Below are positions 24,411 to 35,478 of a DNA stretch of 64,000 bases, piece after piece. Below the pieces are notes generated by a model. It was not told where the DNA came from. It ran no database searches and saw nothing but the letters and a program-made list of their open reading frames with translations. The position numbers and the translations under genes were made by a program. Each line of letters opens with the position of its first letter. The stretch's first letter is position 1. This stretch comes from Tanypteryx hageni (Eukaryota > Arthropoda > Insecta > Odonata > Petaluridae): the NCBI GenBank assembly GCA_028673005.1, contig CM054116.1, positions 130,115,547 to 130,179,546 of the forward strand, read 5' to 3'.

Positions 24411-24654
24411 GGGAGGAGAGATACCCGGTGCCGGCATTAGACTACTCTTAACGAAGAGAACCAAGGGGTCAACGGCTTAACGTCCCTTCCGAAGGACGGA
24501 GCGCTGACTGTTCGCAGTCTCCTCAAACCGCACAGACAGGGGGCCGGGCGACCTTAAAAAAAATCTTACTTTCGCAGGATTCGTACCCGCTGCCCTTTCG
24601 AACAGCAGGCGAGCAGCATCCAGCGTCCTAACCGCTACACCACCGGCACCCCTG
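24411..24654 (-). mobile_element. tRNA-derived SINE, copy 1
   Basis: Minus strand: tRNA-like head GCCGGTGGTGTAGCGGTTAG (A-box region) and CGGGTACGAATCC (B-box region). A body with GGTCGCCCGGCCCCCTG, GGTTTGAGGAGAC and CTTCGGAAGGGACGTTAA ends near TGCCGGCACCGGGTA. The same body occurs at 32.6 and 52.2 kb. The head would be an internal RNA polymerase III promoter. The 3' tail seen in the 52-kb copy is missing here. Confidence 0.85.
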
Positions 24655-24916
24655 CTCGCCATAAATCCCGCTCATGGCGGATACCTTGGAATCCGGAAAT
24701 CTCTTGAATCGATCAAAAATGAAGTTCAAATATTATCAAATCGTTTGATTTCGGAAGTTTTTCCTTTGAAATCCACTTTGAACTTATTTAATTCGGATTT
24801 CAAAATTGGTGAGAGTAAAGAATAGTCTCCTGTCTGACCACAATTGTGAATTTATTTCCTTTAGATATGTTACAAAGACTTCACTGTATTGGTCTTTCTT
24901 GGTGATATTCCATCTT

Positions 24917-24994
24917 AAAAATCACAAGAATGACATCCAGTACTATACCACAAAACATTTTGTGGTATAGTAATGTTATTTTTGTGATTTTTTT
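24917..24994. repeat. Inverted repeat, about 38-bp arms
   Basis: AAAAATCACAAGAATGACAT ... ACTATACCACAAAA is followed at once by its near-perfect reverse complement. The innermost 14 bp (ACTATACCACAAAA) is perfect. Loop of about 2-3 nt. No coding content. Confidence 0.8.
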
Positions 24995-25735
24995 GTCTTA
25001 CAAAGAGTTTAATGTCAACAGAGATAAGATAAAACTCTACTATCCTTTGACAATGAATTCGAGTTTCGGAATGAATTAAGCAGTAGTATAATTATTTATC
25101 AAAATAATAAGTGATAAAAACTTGTTTCGAGTAAGGCAAGTAGTAGAATTATGTGGGGGCGAACATTTATATATTACACATCGAGGCTAACCTCATAGAA
25201 TCAAGCAGTGTCCACACGAAATTTATAAGAACTGTTCATTTTTAATTAATGTTAAACGTACATACGCATTGCAAAGACCGTAGCTTTGGGACTCGAGATA
25301 AAAAGGTTCTCGCCTATATCAACTTGAAGGAGGTGAGAAAAGGACTAGAAAATGAGGAATGTTGAGAGTCGGAGTGGGAGAGACGAGAAGTCCCCTCGGC
25401 TCGGGCCCGGTAAGTGAACTTTTTTTCGGAAAAGGCGGAATTCCTTCAGTGAAGCAGGAAGAATTTGCAGCGCGAAGAGCAAGTAGGGCGGGAAGTGGGG
25501 AAAGGAGATAGGAAATGGGAGAGAGGAGGATGAGGTGCGGGAGAGAGCGAAAAGGGAGTGGGGAAGGACGTCACCCCTAAGCTAATCCAATCTTTCCTAT
25601 TATTTCATCTTTGGGACTCGGGAATGTATCCAATATTCAGCATTCCTGCGTTTCTTTTTTTACATTATAAACTTCGCCTTGGCTTATTGCTTTAAAAAAC
25701 ACTACGAGGTTTCACAATAGGACCTCTGGAGTGGC
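24995..25735. other. Intergenic stretch with GA-rich patch
   Basis: Ordinary AT-rich DNA; 25320-25560 is purine-rich. No gene seen. Confidence 0.5.
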
Positions 25736-26028
25736 CGAGGGAAGAGGGGTCAGGAGAAGAGAGCGTGAGTCGCGCAAGAGGATGAGAGAGGCGGATCCTC
25801 TGAGAAGCGTTCGTGTGTGTGTGCGCGCGCGTGCGTGTGTGTGTGTGCGGGAGACAACCAAAGTATGCGAGAATTTTTCATTCGGTCGTTGCCATTTCTA
25901 CGATATGGGTGGGGATGTGGGAAACGGAAGGAAGGGGTGAAAGGGGCATTTGACGGAAAGGGTTGGTCCCGCGTCTCGCACGAAGCGAGGGAGTGGTCCA
26001 AACACTCCTCTCTCTCTCTCTCTAGAGT

Positions 26029-26061
<33 letters not shown>

Positions 26062-26660
26062 GGAGAGACAGAGAGAGAAAGAAGCGAGCTACTAGACGCA
26101 ACCACACCCGATCTTCAGGAATGCATCGTTCTAGAAGGGATGTCGCTAATATGACCTATTTCGGGTACAATAGAAATGTACTTATACTTTTACATATGCG
26201 TTTTCACGTATACACTCGCATAAACTATTATGTGCAAGTGTGAATGTTTTCCTCTCATACTTCACTTTATATGAGTGTTTAGGTGCATATATATAGATAT
26301 ATATAGTGTGCGTTTGAGTGTATATGTGTATATGTTGGAGTGTTAGTAAGAAGGTTATGGCGATGGCAGTGTGTATGTCGTACGTACAAGACGCGGCTGC
26401 CGGGGTCATTTTATTTCCGGTTCCATTTCCAACTATCCCCGAGAGAGAGAGAGAGAGGGAGAGAGGGGGGGGGGGGCGGGGGAGAAAATGGAAGTTTTGA
26501 CGCCGGCAGTGGAAGTAAAGGGATTTAAGGATCTCACATCCCTCGGATTGGCTCCTCTGCGTCATGGAGAGAGAGAGAGAGAGATAGAGAGAGAGAGTGG
26601 GAGAGGGAGAGACAGAGAGAGAACGAGTGGGAAAGAGAGAACACCTCTCTGCTGGGTTGT
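25736..26660. repeat. Cluster of microsatellites
   Basis: GT run at 25813-25850, TC at about 26009-26022, GT then GA at 26030-26062, TA-type at 26288-26308, GA then G runs at 26440-26476, and GA at 26565-26610. Short frames across it (60-139 codons) follow the repeat composition. Confidence 0.85.
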
Positions 26661-29600
26661 GTTTGTTGCCAAGTGCAGCGAGAGACCGATTTCCGAGCTA
26701 GTCATAATTCTTTCTCTCTCTTTTTTTCACTCTATCCATCTCCAGTTGAAAATTTTAACCAAGGTTAGTTATATTGGCCACGAAATTTAACGGGAGTCTT
26801 ATTGTGTCAAAAAATAAATTTGCAGGAATTTGAAGTTTTCGTGTAATTATAAACACGGAGGTTATTCAGAAATGCAAGGAATTTTAGCACAATTCCATAA
26901 TTTTATGATTGAATCCTAATTGTTGAGATAAGGTTCGGCCAATAGTTGGTGATATTAGCGAATAGTTCTTATAAGGATGCTAACGCTCATACGGAACCAT
27001 GAATTTTTGTTCACTTTGCTATTCTAGCTTCGTTTTCTGCGTTCCTTAAAATAAGTGATTTTATAGTCTTTTGATTAGCTTTTCCATTCATCTATATTAT
27101 CCAGCTTATCGCAACCCAAATACCGCTTCCGGCATATATCTCATCTAGGAGATACTAATCCTTGAACATATCTCCTCTGTTGCTTTGAATATTCCCAGTT
27201 TCATTCTACCCAGCTAAAACCTAATCAAGCACATTTCGTTCATTTTCTCATCAATAAAAGTAATAATGTCGTATAGATATCTTCTTTCATCAAAAACTAT
27301 AAAGAAACAATTGAGCACTATTCTCTTTACTACAAGTGCGATATGTTTCAAATGCTTTATATACACTGCAGTTATCTCGCCTTCGATTTGTTTCTAATCA
27401 CTTTTAATTATTTTAAGAAAACACATCATTATTAAAGAAAAATATTTCCATATTTATTATTAGTTATTTATTTTGGAGACTTTTGTAGTTTTTGCATTAA
27501 CTATCACTAATATAAATAGATTATTTCTGTAGAATTGACTTACAATTCATGGTACTTTCCCTTTAATTACTTGATCTTACTTGATAAAAACCATTGCCAA
27601 GACTGGAAACAATGGAACCTTCTTAGAAATATAACTATATTTACACTTTTTGTTTCAACATAAGAGCATTTTTTAATAAAACAGAATTCTATAAATATTA
27701 AAATATTGGTAAACATTCGGTCCGAAAAGTTACAGAAATTTTCACAACACATATTATCAAAACTCTCTAAATGAGACAACGCTTCGTTATATTCATGGCA
27801 ATTTCAAATTATCTTCTACTCAAATGGAGACATGAAACAATCCTTGAGTCCATTTACTGCTCTGATTGTAATCAGGACCTCCTAAATACAGCTTATGGGT
27901 TAATTTGAATTGCTTCCAAAACACTGATGGAGATAAAACTGACCGTTCGCGCCTTATTCATAAAATTCACTTTTCTCCGTAATGTGAAAAGCGATTATAA
28001 TTGTAAAATAATAATACTATACCAGAAATTCTCAAAGTTTTGTTCTGTAGTCTTACAGAGAATGATCCAAGTTACTGATTAAAAGATGAAGTTAAACCTA
28101 GAAGCGATTATCATGAAGGTTGTAAACTTCCTTCAGTACAAAAGGCTTAGTATCTGGAAAACATTAAATGACAACTTAAATACTATTGAGCGTGTTTTGT
28201 TATACCCCCTCTGGTTATGTGAAGTGCAAAATGATTGAGAAATCTTGCTCTTTAAAAATATATGCGTTTCGTTCTTGACTCAAATGAAGGTATTAAAGTT
28301 TAATTTCCGTTAGTGTTTTCTTCACTCGGATACTATTTTAGAATTCTAGCTCGGTATTAATTAATGTTATGCTGTAAAAATATTATATCAAAATTGACAG
28401 GAGAAGATGTAGGGTATCTTTGAGTGAGTCATATGGTGCGTTAATAAAACATTTTTTCTACCCCAACTATGTAGTGTGCTTTAAATGGAAATTAGCAAAA
28501 AAATCCTATTTTTTATGTTGATTCAAGATATCGAATTTCTGATATTATTAATGAATAATTTGTGTCATATTTTATATAGAATACTTTTAAGTTCGTGCCG
28601 CATCGTGTTATAAGGTAACTTACTTGTAGTGCCGCACAAATGCTCGAAGCAGGCCGTATGAGGCCATCGAGCAGCATTTGAAACCTCTGATCTATATAGT
28701 CGTCCGCCCTGAAGGGAGTTTACAGAAGAATTGCCTCGCTTCCATCTGCAATTCCAATGATTTTTCGACGTACGTAGCTACAATATGAAAACCGAGGTAG
28801 AGAGTTTACAACTATAATCCGATTAGGTCCATCCCTATTATGATAAGAGCCTTTGTGTGAAAAAATTTCTGCCGATAAAGTCAGTCTTATTGGTGCTAAT
28901 TTCATGGTATTATGTATAACAAGTGGTATTTAGATATCATTACCTGATTACTTAAATGACTAACACTAGACTGACCACTGAAGCGTTGCTTGTAAAATAA
29001 TTTTTAAAATATTTCCTCTTTGTAATCCTCTTACGAATAATAATCGAGATATATACTCCTTTATTTTAATCACTGTTTCCAATTATATATTTTTTCATTA
29101 ATCTAATTTCGTGTTGATTGTATTAAGGGTTTGTTATACAAATTTGCTGTGGCGTTGTTTAAATAAACAGTATTTGTTAGTTTTTATTCAATAAAACTTA
29201 ATTATTACTTTGTTGAGTGATACTCTGAATATGGTATGTGAGCAAATTTATTCATCATAAAAATGTTTTGCAACTGCAGTAACCTGAAGTACAAAAATGT
29301 CTGTATCATTAGTAATATAATAATGACATTTCCGCATATGATCAGGGAGACATTAAAATAAAGTCATTCCGATTTCAAAATAACGAATGTAGCTTTATAA
29401 ATATTTCCAATCACTTAAACTACATTCATACTTTAAGAATGATCAAAAGTTTTAAATTAAATATGGCAACAATGGAAAAAATGAACTCATCCATTTCAGC
29501 GTTATTCATTTGAGGAGTGTATTGAAATATAAGACTGAATACCTTGGCTATATCAACCGGTCAGAACTTCTAGTTTCTACTTAATAAAAACATAAATGTG

Positions 29601-29923
29601 TCATATCACTCAACCTGGGCTGCTGTATTACCGTTAATACAATATATATTTCTAGTCATTTATAAAACTTGATTCGATTCGGTATCAAGAAAAAAATAAA
29701 ATGATATGTGATAGAGAAACTAAATTGAAGGAGGCATAAAACTCACGGAGAAATCTTGATCCCAGTAAGAATGCCAATGAAAATAAAATAAAATAAACGG
29801 CGCAATATACATTGCACAAACTTTTTCATATGCGTATACACGTTTGATGTCACTACACTTTTTGCCCCGAAATTAACTCTCCCCTCGGACGCGTGCGCTG
29901 AGCGTCTTGTACAGAAATAACGC
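26661..29923. other. Intergenic stretch without recognised genes
   Basis: AT-rich. A weak hairpin lies at 28638-28681 (AAATGCT and GGCC arms, several mismatches). No protein-like frame and no transposon end seen. Confidence 0.5.
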
Positions 29924-30578
29924 CACTGGACTGTATATAGTAAGTTTTTTGGGACATATGGCCTAGTTAGTCTTATTTGTGACATCAGGCTGTACGTTTG
30001 GATGCATTTTAAACGAAATCGTTAGAGTGATTTTTGAGTAAATCGAATTTTGTTTCAAAATATCCAAGAATCAAGTACCCTTAATTGTTGTGCAATATAA
30101 TTTATCTCATCAGAATGTCTTTTATGAATGATATTATCCATAAATATGAGATATCATTCGATTTAGTTTAATCGTAAAGCTGTAGTAAGAGTTTGAATGG
30201 ATCGTGGCGGAGGCGTGACGTCATAAGCCTTAGGTAAGGTAGCTTAGCGTCCATTGTAATGGCACTGGACGGCATATAGAGTGTTTAAAAGATATATAGA
30301 TTACGTAGTATTATTTGTGACATCAGGCTCTATAATTGGTAAGGTTTTAAGCAAATTCTCCAGAGCCATTTTTGAGCAAATAAAATATTTAAAAATATCG
30401 CCAAGAGTAAACTACCCTTAATGCTTGCGCAATATAATTTTTATGAAAAAAGGGTATGCATAAGATGATATATTGTACAAATACGAAATATCATTCGGTT
30501 TCATTTAGGCGTTTGGGCCCTAGATCGGCGAACAGACCGACAGACAGACGGAAGGCATGGCGAAAACCACTTTTATGG
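29924..30578 (+). repeat. Dispersed repeat with two 338-bp tandem units
   Basis: CACTGGAC, TTATTTGTGACATCAGGCT, TACCCTTAAT and CAATATAATTT recur in the same order about 338 bp apart. The second unit ends with GACCGACAGACAGACGGAAG, the kind of GACAGACAGACGG end seen in other dispersed repeats here. It continues after the hAT MITE at 30857. Confidence 0.65.
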
Positions 30579-30586
30579 ACTCAGGG

Positions 30587-30848
30587 CAGTGGCGGATCCA
30601 AGGGGAGGGCGATCGCCCTCCCCTTGGAAAACCCCATTGCCCTCCACTGGGTGCATTCTCAGATTCATTCCGCGCAACATCCCTTGTTTCTACACCGAAG
30701 ATTAAGTCTGTATGACAAGGAAAAGAAAGCTTCTGATGGGGATAGGGATTTTCAAAATGTATGGTCGTCGGCAAAGGCGGAGTCAAGAAGAGGGAGGGGC
30801 AATTGGGGCGATCGCCCTCTCCTTGGGAAGTTTCTGGATCCGCCCTTG
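30587..30848. mobile_element. hAT-type MITE, 262 bp, with perfect 8-bp target duplication
   Basis: Flanked by ACTCAGGG at 30579-30586 and 30849-30856. Ends: CAGTGGCGGATCCAAGGGG, and reverse-complemented right end CAAGGGCGGATCCAG. An 8-bp duplication with CAGTG-type ends is the hAT signature. Just inside the left end is a perfect 30-nt palindrome (30598-30627) centred on GCGATCGC; GGGCGATCGCCC recurs near the right end. No transposase. Confidence 0.85.
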
Positions 30849-30856
30849 ACTCAGGG

Positions 30857-30960
30857 GCACCTAAAACGTGTATTTCCATCAAAATCTCGAAGTCGAATTT
30901 TTTCACGATAACAATACTTTCCCAATATTCTACGTATATGACAAAGTAAAATTCTGATCT
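30857..30960 (+). repeat. Tail module shared with the 16.2-kb repeat
   Basis: ACGTGTATTTCCATCAAAATC ... TTCTACGTATATGACAAAGTA matches the end of family 3 at 16200-16310 (opposite strand). It follows directly from the repeat that precedes the MITE. Confidence 0.6.
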
Positions 30961-31583
30961 GGCCACCGCATGACTTTCTCCATACCTGCAATATTTCTTA
31001 AAATTCCAAATAGGTTAAAAGATAATGAATATGAACCCGTTATGCACAAGCGGTACTTACAAGTTCCACTGTTATTGAGTGCAAATATTTAAACTGTATT
31101 TGCATTTTTAGCGCTGATATTTATAGGCTTTCATTTGTTGTAGTATATTATTGCTAGCAATAAGTAGCAGGATTAGTTTAACTGTATTCTTTTGATGACA
31201 CATGGTTTTTCTTTAGCCTGTGTCGTCGCATCTGTCATTATTGTGTGCATGAATTTATGTTCTTCGATGTCTGCCCTTATTTAACTGAAAATCTTCTAGG
31301 AAGATAGATAGATAAACGTCTTTATTCGGACGAAATTGAGATCATAAGTTAAGTATTATCTTAGATTTTTTGTGATTTATTAAAATGTAGTTATTGATTA
31401 AAAATCATATTCAATTAGACATTTGTTCTGGTTAATGTTTTTTATGCCAAATATATTAAAAGTATTAAGAATTTTCTATAATAAAATAATAAGTTTTGGC
31501 TAATATTATCTACGTAAGTAAAAACGTCATATATTCCATATAATTAATGAGGTCAGGCTACTCTTTGTGGAATTTACTCATAG
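30961..31583. other. AT-rich intergenic stretch
   Basis: Nothing recognised. Confidence 0.5.
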
Positions 31584-31731
31584 TGAAACGAATACTTTGT
31601 GGTTTCCACAACTTTAATATAACACGACCGGTTTCACTACGATCTTAGAATCATCACCTGATGATGCTACGATCGTAGTGAAACCGGTCGTGTTATATTA
31701 AAGTTGTGGAAACCACAAAGTATTCGTTTCA
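31584..31731. repeat. Perfect inverted repeat, 61-bp arms, 26-nt centre
   Basis: Arms 31584-31644 and 31671-31731 are exact reverse complements. The centre contains ATCATCACCTGATGAT, itself nearly palindromic. The plus strand of the right arm carries a hammerhead-like motif. Perfect arms in otherwise decayed DNA imply recent formation or conversion between arms. Confidence 0.95.
31649..31700 (+). ncRNA. Hammerhead-ribozyme-like motif 3 (in the inverted repeat)
   Basis: Plus strand: CTGATGA (31658-31664), stem II CTAC-GATC-GTAG, GAAA (31680-31683), self-complementary CCGG and TC (31688-31689), the expected cleavage site. Stem I can form CAC with GTG. The matching minus-strand version reads GTGATGA in place of CTGATGA, so only the plus strand keeps the core. 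Fits the Penelope-type minimal hammerhead, but no Penelope coding sequence was found beside it. Confidence 0.75.
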
Positions 31732-32560
31732 TTGTGTTATATATTCCACATTAATATATTACACACGATCAAGGTTTCGTTGTAAATCAACACCATTAGG
31801 TTAAAATACAGATTTAACAGGGTATATATACGCATATACAAATCATTAGTGGGATGAGTACAAGGGTTGGGGGTAGAAGGGAAGGAAGTGTATGGCTATT
31901 GGCTGTACATATAACGAACGATACTAGTGGTAAAATGGGAGGGGGAAGGGGTGGAAGGGCGATATGAGGGCTAAAAAATTAACGGTTAAGGAATACGGTT
32001 ACATAGATTTTTACTCTTTGGCGGCGTATAAGTGTGGGGTATCGAGTAGGAGAGGGGTGGGAAAGAAATAGGACTTCGTTAATGAGTTACACCGAAAACT
32101 ATTACACCCAGCAATAATCATTCCATAATGATTTTTTTCAAAACTTGTGTTGAGCATGCGCTCGGCATCAGACTCGAGAGCACAATAGTTTTTGAAGCAT
32201 TATTTAAAGCAGTCTATTTTTACTGCACATTTACAAAATATTTAGCTATTGTTTAAAATACTTCGAGATATACTTATAAATCAAATTATTATTCTATGAG
32301 CAGATGAACAATCAAACTATTTCTATCCATTTAGAATATTTGATTTGTATTTATAAATGTTTCTGCTTCATTTTATCTCCAAGATAAAGAAGAATCCATC
32401 ATCGATTATTTGACGGATTTTTAATGTTCATTCACTCATACACTCTAGTGTTCTGTCTTACGACAGGTCCTACCAATTCATTGATTGGTTTTGACTAGGG
32501 AATACACTTATATGATTTGGTGGTTTCCCGTTACATTCCTCATTGGACACACAAACAGAA
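31732..32560. other. Intergenic stretch, G-rich in part
   Basis: 31850-32070 is G-rich with GGGAGGGGGAAGGGG patches, reminiscent of non-coding parts of the Penelope elements but not alignable by eye. No gene. Confidence 0.4.
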
Positions 32561-32795
32561 AGGAGGAGGGAAATAAGGTGCCGGCATTTGCCTACTCTTT
32601 GCGAAGAGAACCAAATGAGCCAACTGTTTAACGTCCCTTCCGAAGGACAGAGCGTTGACTTTATCGCGGTCTCCTCAAACCGCACTAGTAGGGGGACGGG
32701 CGACCTCGGAAAAAAATCTCACTTTCGCATGATTCGTGCCAGGTGCTGCTTAGCGTAACAGTCCAACGCCCTTACCACTACTCACCGAAACTCCT
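32561..32795 (-). mobile_element. tRNA-derived SINE, copy 2 (diverged)
   Basis: Minus strand shows the shared body: GAGATTTTTTTCCGAGGTCG, GGTTTGAGGAGACCGCG, CTTCGGAAGGGACGTTAA, GGCAAATGCCGGCACC. The head is degraded (GAGTAGTGGTAAGGGCGTTGG; B-box GGCACGAATCATG), so an active pol III promoter is unlikely. Confidence 0.8.
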
Positions 32796-34656
32796 TTTAA
32801 TGTTACAAAATAATAATTTTCCGTTGTTTTCTTTAAGATAATAGAGTAAGGTTTTGAGAGTTTAAATAATTTAAAATCTGCCCCATATCAAATAGGAAGA
32901 AAATTTTCAGATGGATTAACCGTCCGCAATGGGAAAAATTGATGAAAATATGTTGTAAATTTTTGAGATATTCCACGATCTAGCGAAAACTATTCTTTTG
33001 GAAAACATCGTTCTTCCAAAATATCCTTCGAATACTGAAAAAAATGTAGGCACTGAAAGCACGCAAAAATATCTGCCATCGGTAAATGTTCATTCTAACA
33101 TTCACGTCTATTTCGAGAGTAGTTTTTTGAGATAATTGAAGTCGCCAAGCACATTAAAGGCCTTCGCTGTATTATCCAAAGGGAAAACTCCCGGGAGCTG
33201 TGAGTGAACGTCGCCAGTTAATCCTGCGCCGTAGTTCAATGCACCGCGACGCCGCTGCGATTCGCATCTGATAAAAAAAATATTTCGCGAAACAAGTCTA
33301 CGGCGTAAGGAGAGCAATTTTCCGTTAACAGATGAACGATAAACAAATAACTTTGCTCTCGCCGCCATTCGCAAATCCTCTCAGAGTGGCAGAGAGTGGA
33401 GGAGGGGGAAGGGGGGAGGAGAATTGGAGGAGGAGGGGGGAGGAGAGGGATTTGCAATGTAAATGCGTCACGGTGGGCATTCCATTAGGGAAGTCTTAAC
33501 GCTTTCGCCGATAGAGGACCGCTCTCCCCCTATCTTCCCTCTCACCTCCCCCCTATCTTCCCTCTCAACCCCCCCCCCCCCGCCACCACTCGAGTGCCCT
33601 CTCCCTCCCTGTCATCCTTGCTGCCTAGTTCCTACTCCTCCCACCACTCGCAGCGACAACGGTCTCTCATACACTGCTAGCGCTCAAGTGCTCTAAGATC
33701 TTTGCTCGAAAAACAATCCTAAAGAGGTTGGTTTCAGCAGTGTAACCAAAAAAATTATAAAATAAACGACATCAAACAAAATTGACAGTACCATAGAAAA
33801 CATATATATTACACGTATTTGTAATAAATTTAAATTTTGTTACTAACCAGCGGAAGTGATAACGTATGCCTGCACACGATGCATTTCTCTGCATTGAAAG
33901 CATCTTTAGATATAACTAATCTGCCCTTCGCAGCATTTCTTGCGATTTGAATGTAGCGGCGCAAAGAAATAGGACTAAAAAATTTATTTTGACTGGTAAT
34001 ATTTATTGTTTAAGAAATAAAACCAAAAGAACCCTATTGTATTTTTATAATAGATTTATGTTATGAAATCGGAACAAAAATAGCTTTCCATTTTTATTCT
34101 CGTTACTTAATTTCACGCTATAAAATGCGATGTTTATGCCCTCTCTCTGTCAGTCTATTTCGCTTCCATGATATCAGGATATCTCGTTATTAAAATCTCT
34201 AATAATTCCAGTTTTTCTGTCCTCGAAAGATATGTTTAAGCTACTTCGACATGGACTAGGGTTCTCTCTTCGTTGCTTCGGCTTTACAATTCTCCGAGTC
34301 TCAAATTCGCATCTTAATTCTGGCTGATTTGATATGGTATGTTAACGTTATAAATGACAACGCAATGTGCTCATTATGGGAAAATTTTTATTTAAATAAA
34401 TACCCGAAAAGATCGAGACCGGAAGATATCCTGATTTAAGAATTTTCTGGAATTTGGGTCATTAGCTTAATGTACTTATGTTTAAACAGCATTAAAGGTG
34501 AAAACTAAAAGGATTTTATCTGTTCCTTAAATCATTGTACACTTTTCTATTTACAAAATATAGCGTATTGTACTTATTTCCTAAAAAACTGAATTCACAA
34601 GTGCATATTTATTCTCTATAATCCTCTTTATCCTATCATAAAAATTTCGTTTTAGG
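32796..34656. other. Intergenic stretch with short purine and pyrimidine tracts
   Basis: GGA-rich at 33390-33450 and C/T-rich at 33520-33650 (including a C run). The short frames there are compositional. Otherwise AT-rich and featureless. Confidence 0.5.
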
Positions 34657-35478
34657 CGTTCTTTACCAGCGAAGCGGTAATTGCGGAACGCCTTATGGGC
34701 ACGTCTCTTCCGTCCGTCCGTCTGTCATAACATTCATCTTCTATACGGATTTTAATCAAATTAAGTACGAGTGATCGCTATTTAAATTTATCTTTCATTT
34801 GTGATTTTGAACCGCATCCGTCAATTAAAACAATCACTTCAAATAATTATTTTAATAAACATATACTAGCATCTCGTTAAATGACATCCGTCAAGCAACA
34901 ATTAAATATCATATTTTTCTCTCAGTAGTTCTTATATGAACTGTAAGGTATAGATAGAAAAATTTATTCCGATATCACATATTTGGTTTACATCGATCGC
35001 TAAGACGGTTCTCTCTGCATACAATAATAAATTCATTTTTTCTCTTCCTAGCTCTTATATGATCAGTAAGTTATAGATTAAAAAATGTATTCGGATAGAT
35101 TATATCATTTACCGCAAAAAAGGTCACGAGTCCACATATTCCAACTTATAGTTTCGGAGAAAAATATTCGAGAAAATCCCAAGCATAGCATAACATTTTG
35201 TTTGCATCTACCGTTAATACGGTTCTATCGGCAAACAGCTATTAAAAATCCATATTTTTCTCTCCCGTGCTCTTATATGATCCGTGAAGTATAGATTAAA
35301 ATATTTATTCGGAGAGAGGATATCATGTACCACAAAAATCCCGCAAGTGCATTTGATTACGACTTATAGATTCAGCGATAAAAATTCGAGAACCGCCCAA
35401 TATTTCGATACCGTTTAACTCGTATTTTCTATAAAGAACGCCTTTGAAATCACTGTGTATTCCATTTATAGAGTATAT
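34657..35478 (-). repeat. Dispersed repeat family 1, copy B
   Basis: Begins with GGCGTTCTTTACCAGCGAAG ... GGAACGCC, a hairpin with perfect outer stem GGCGTTC/GAACGCC. It continues with CCGTCCGTCCGTC, then degraded tandem units with ATCGATCGCTAAGACGGTT and TCTCTC--GCTCTTATATGAT. It ends like copy A with GAACCGCCCAATATTTCG and CTGTGTATTCCATTTATAG. Units here are more decayed than in copy A. Confidence 0.7.

Noticed and set aside
23876..24451. 191-codon plus-strand frame
   Set aside because: Pro/Ser/His-rich from pyrimidine-rich DNA; its end runs into the SINE region.
28638..28681. microRNA-like hairpin
   Set aside because: Only about 13 of 19 positions pair, with a run of mismatches in the stem.
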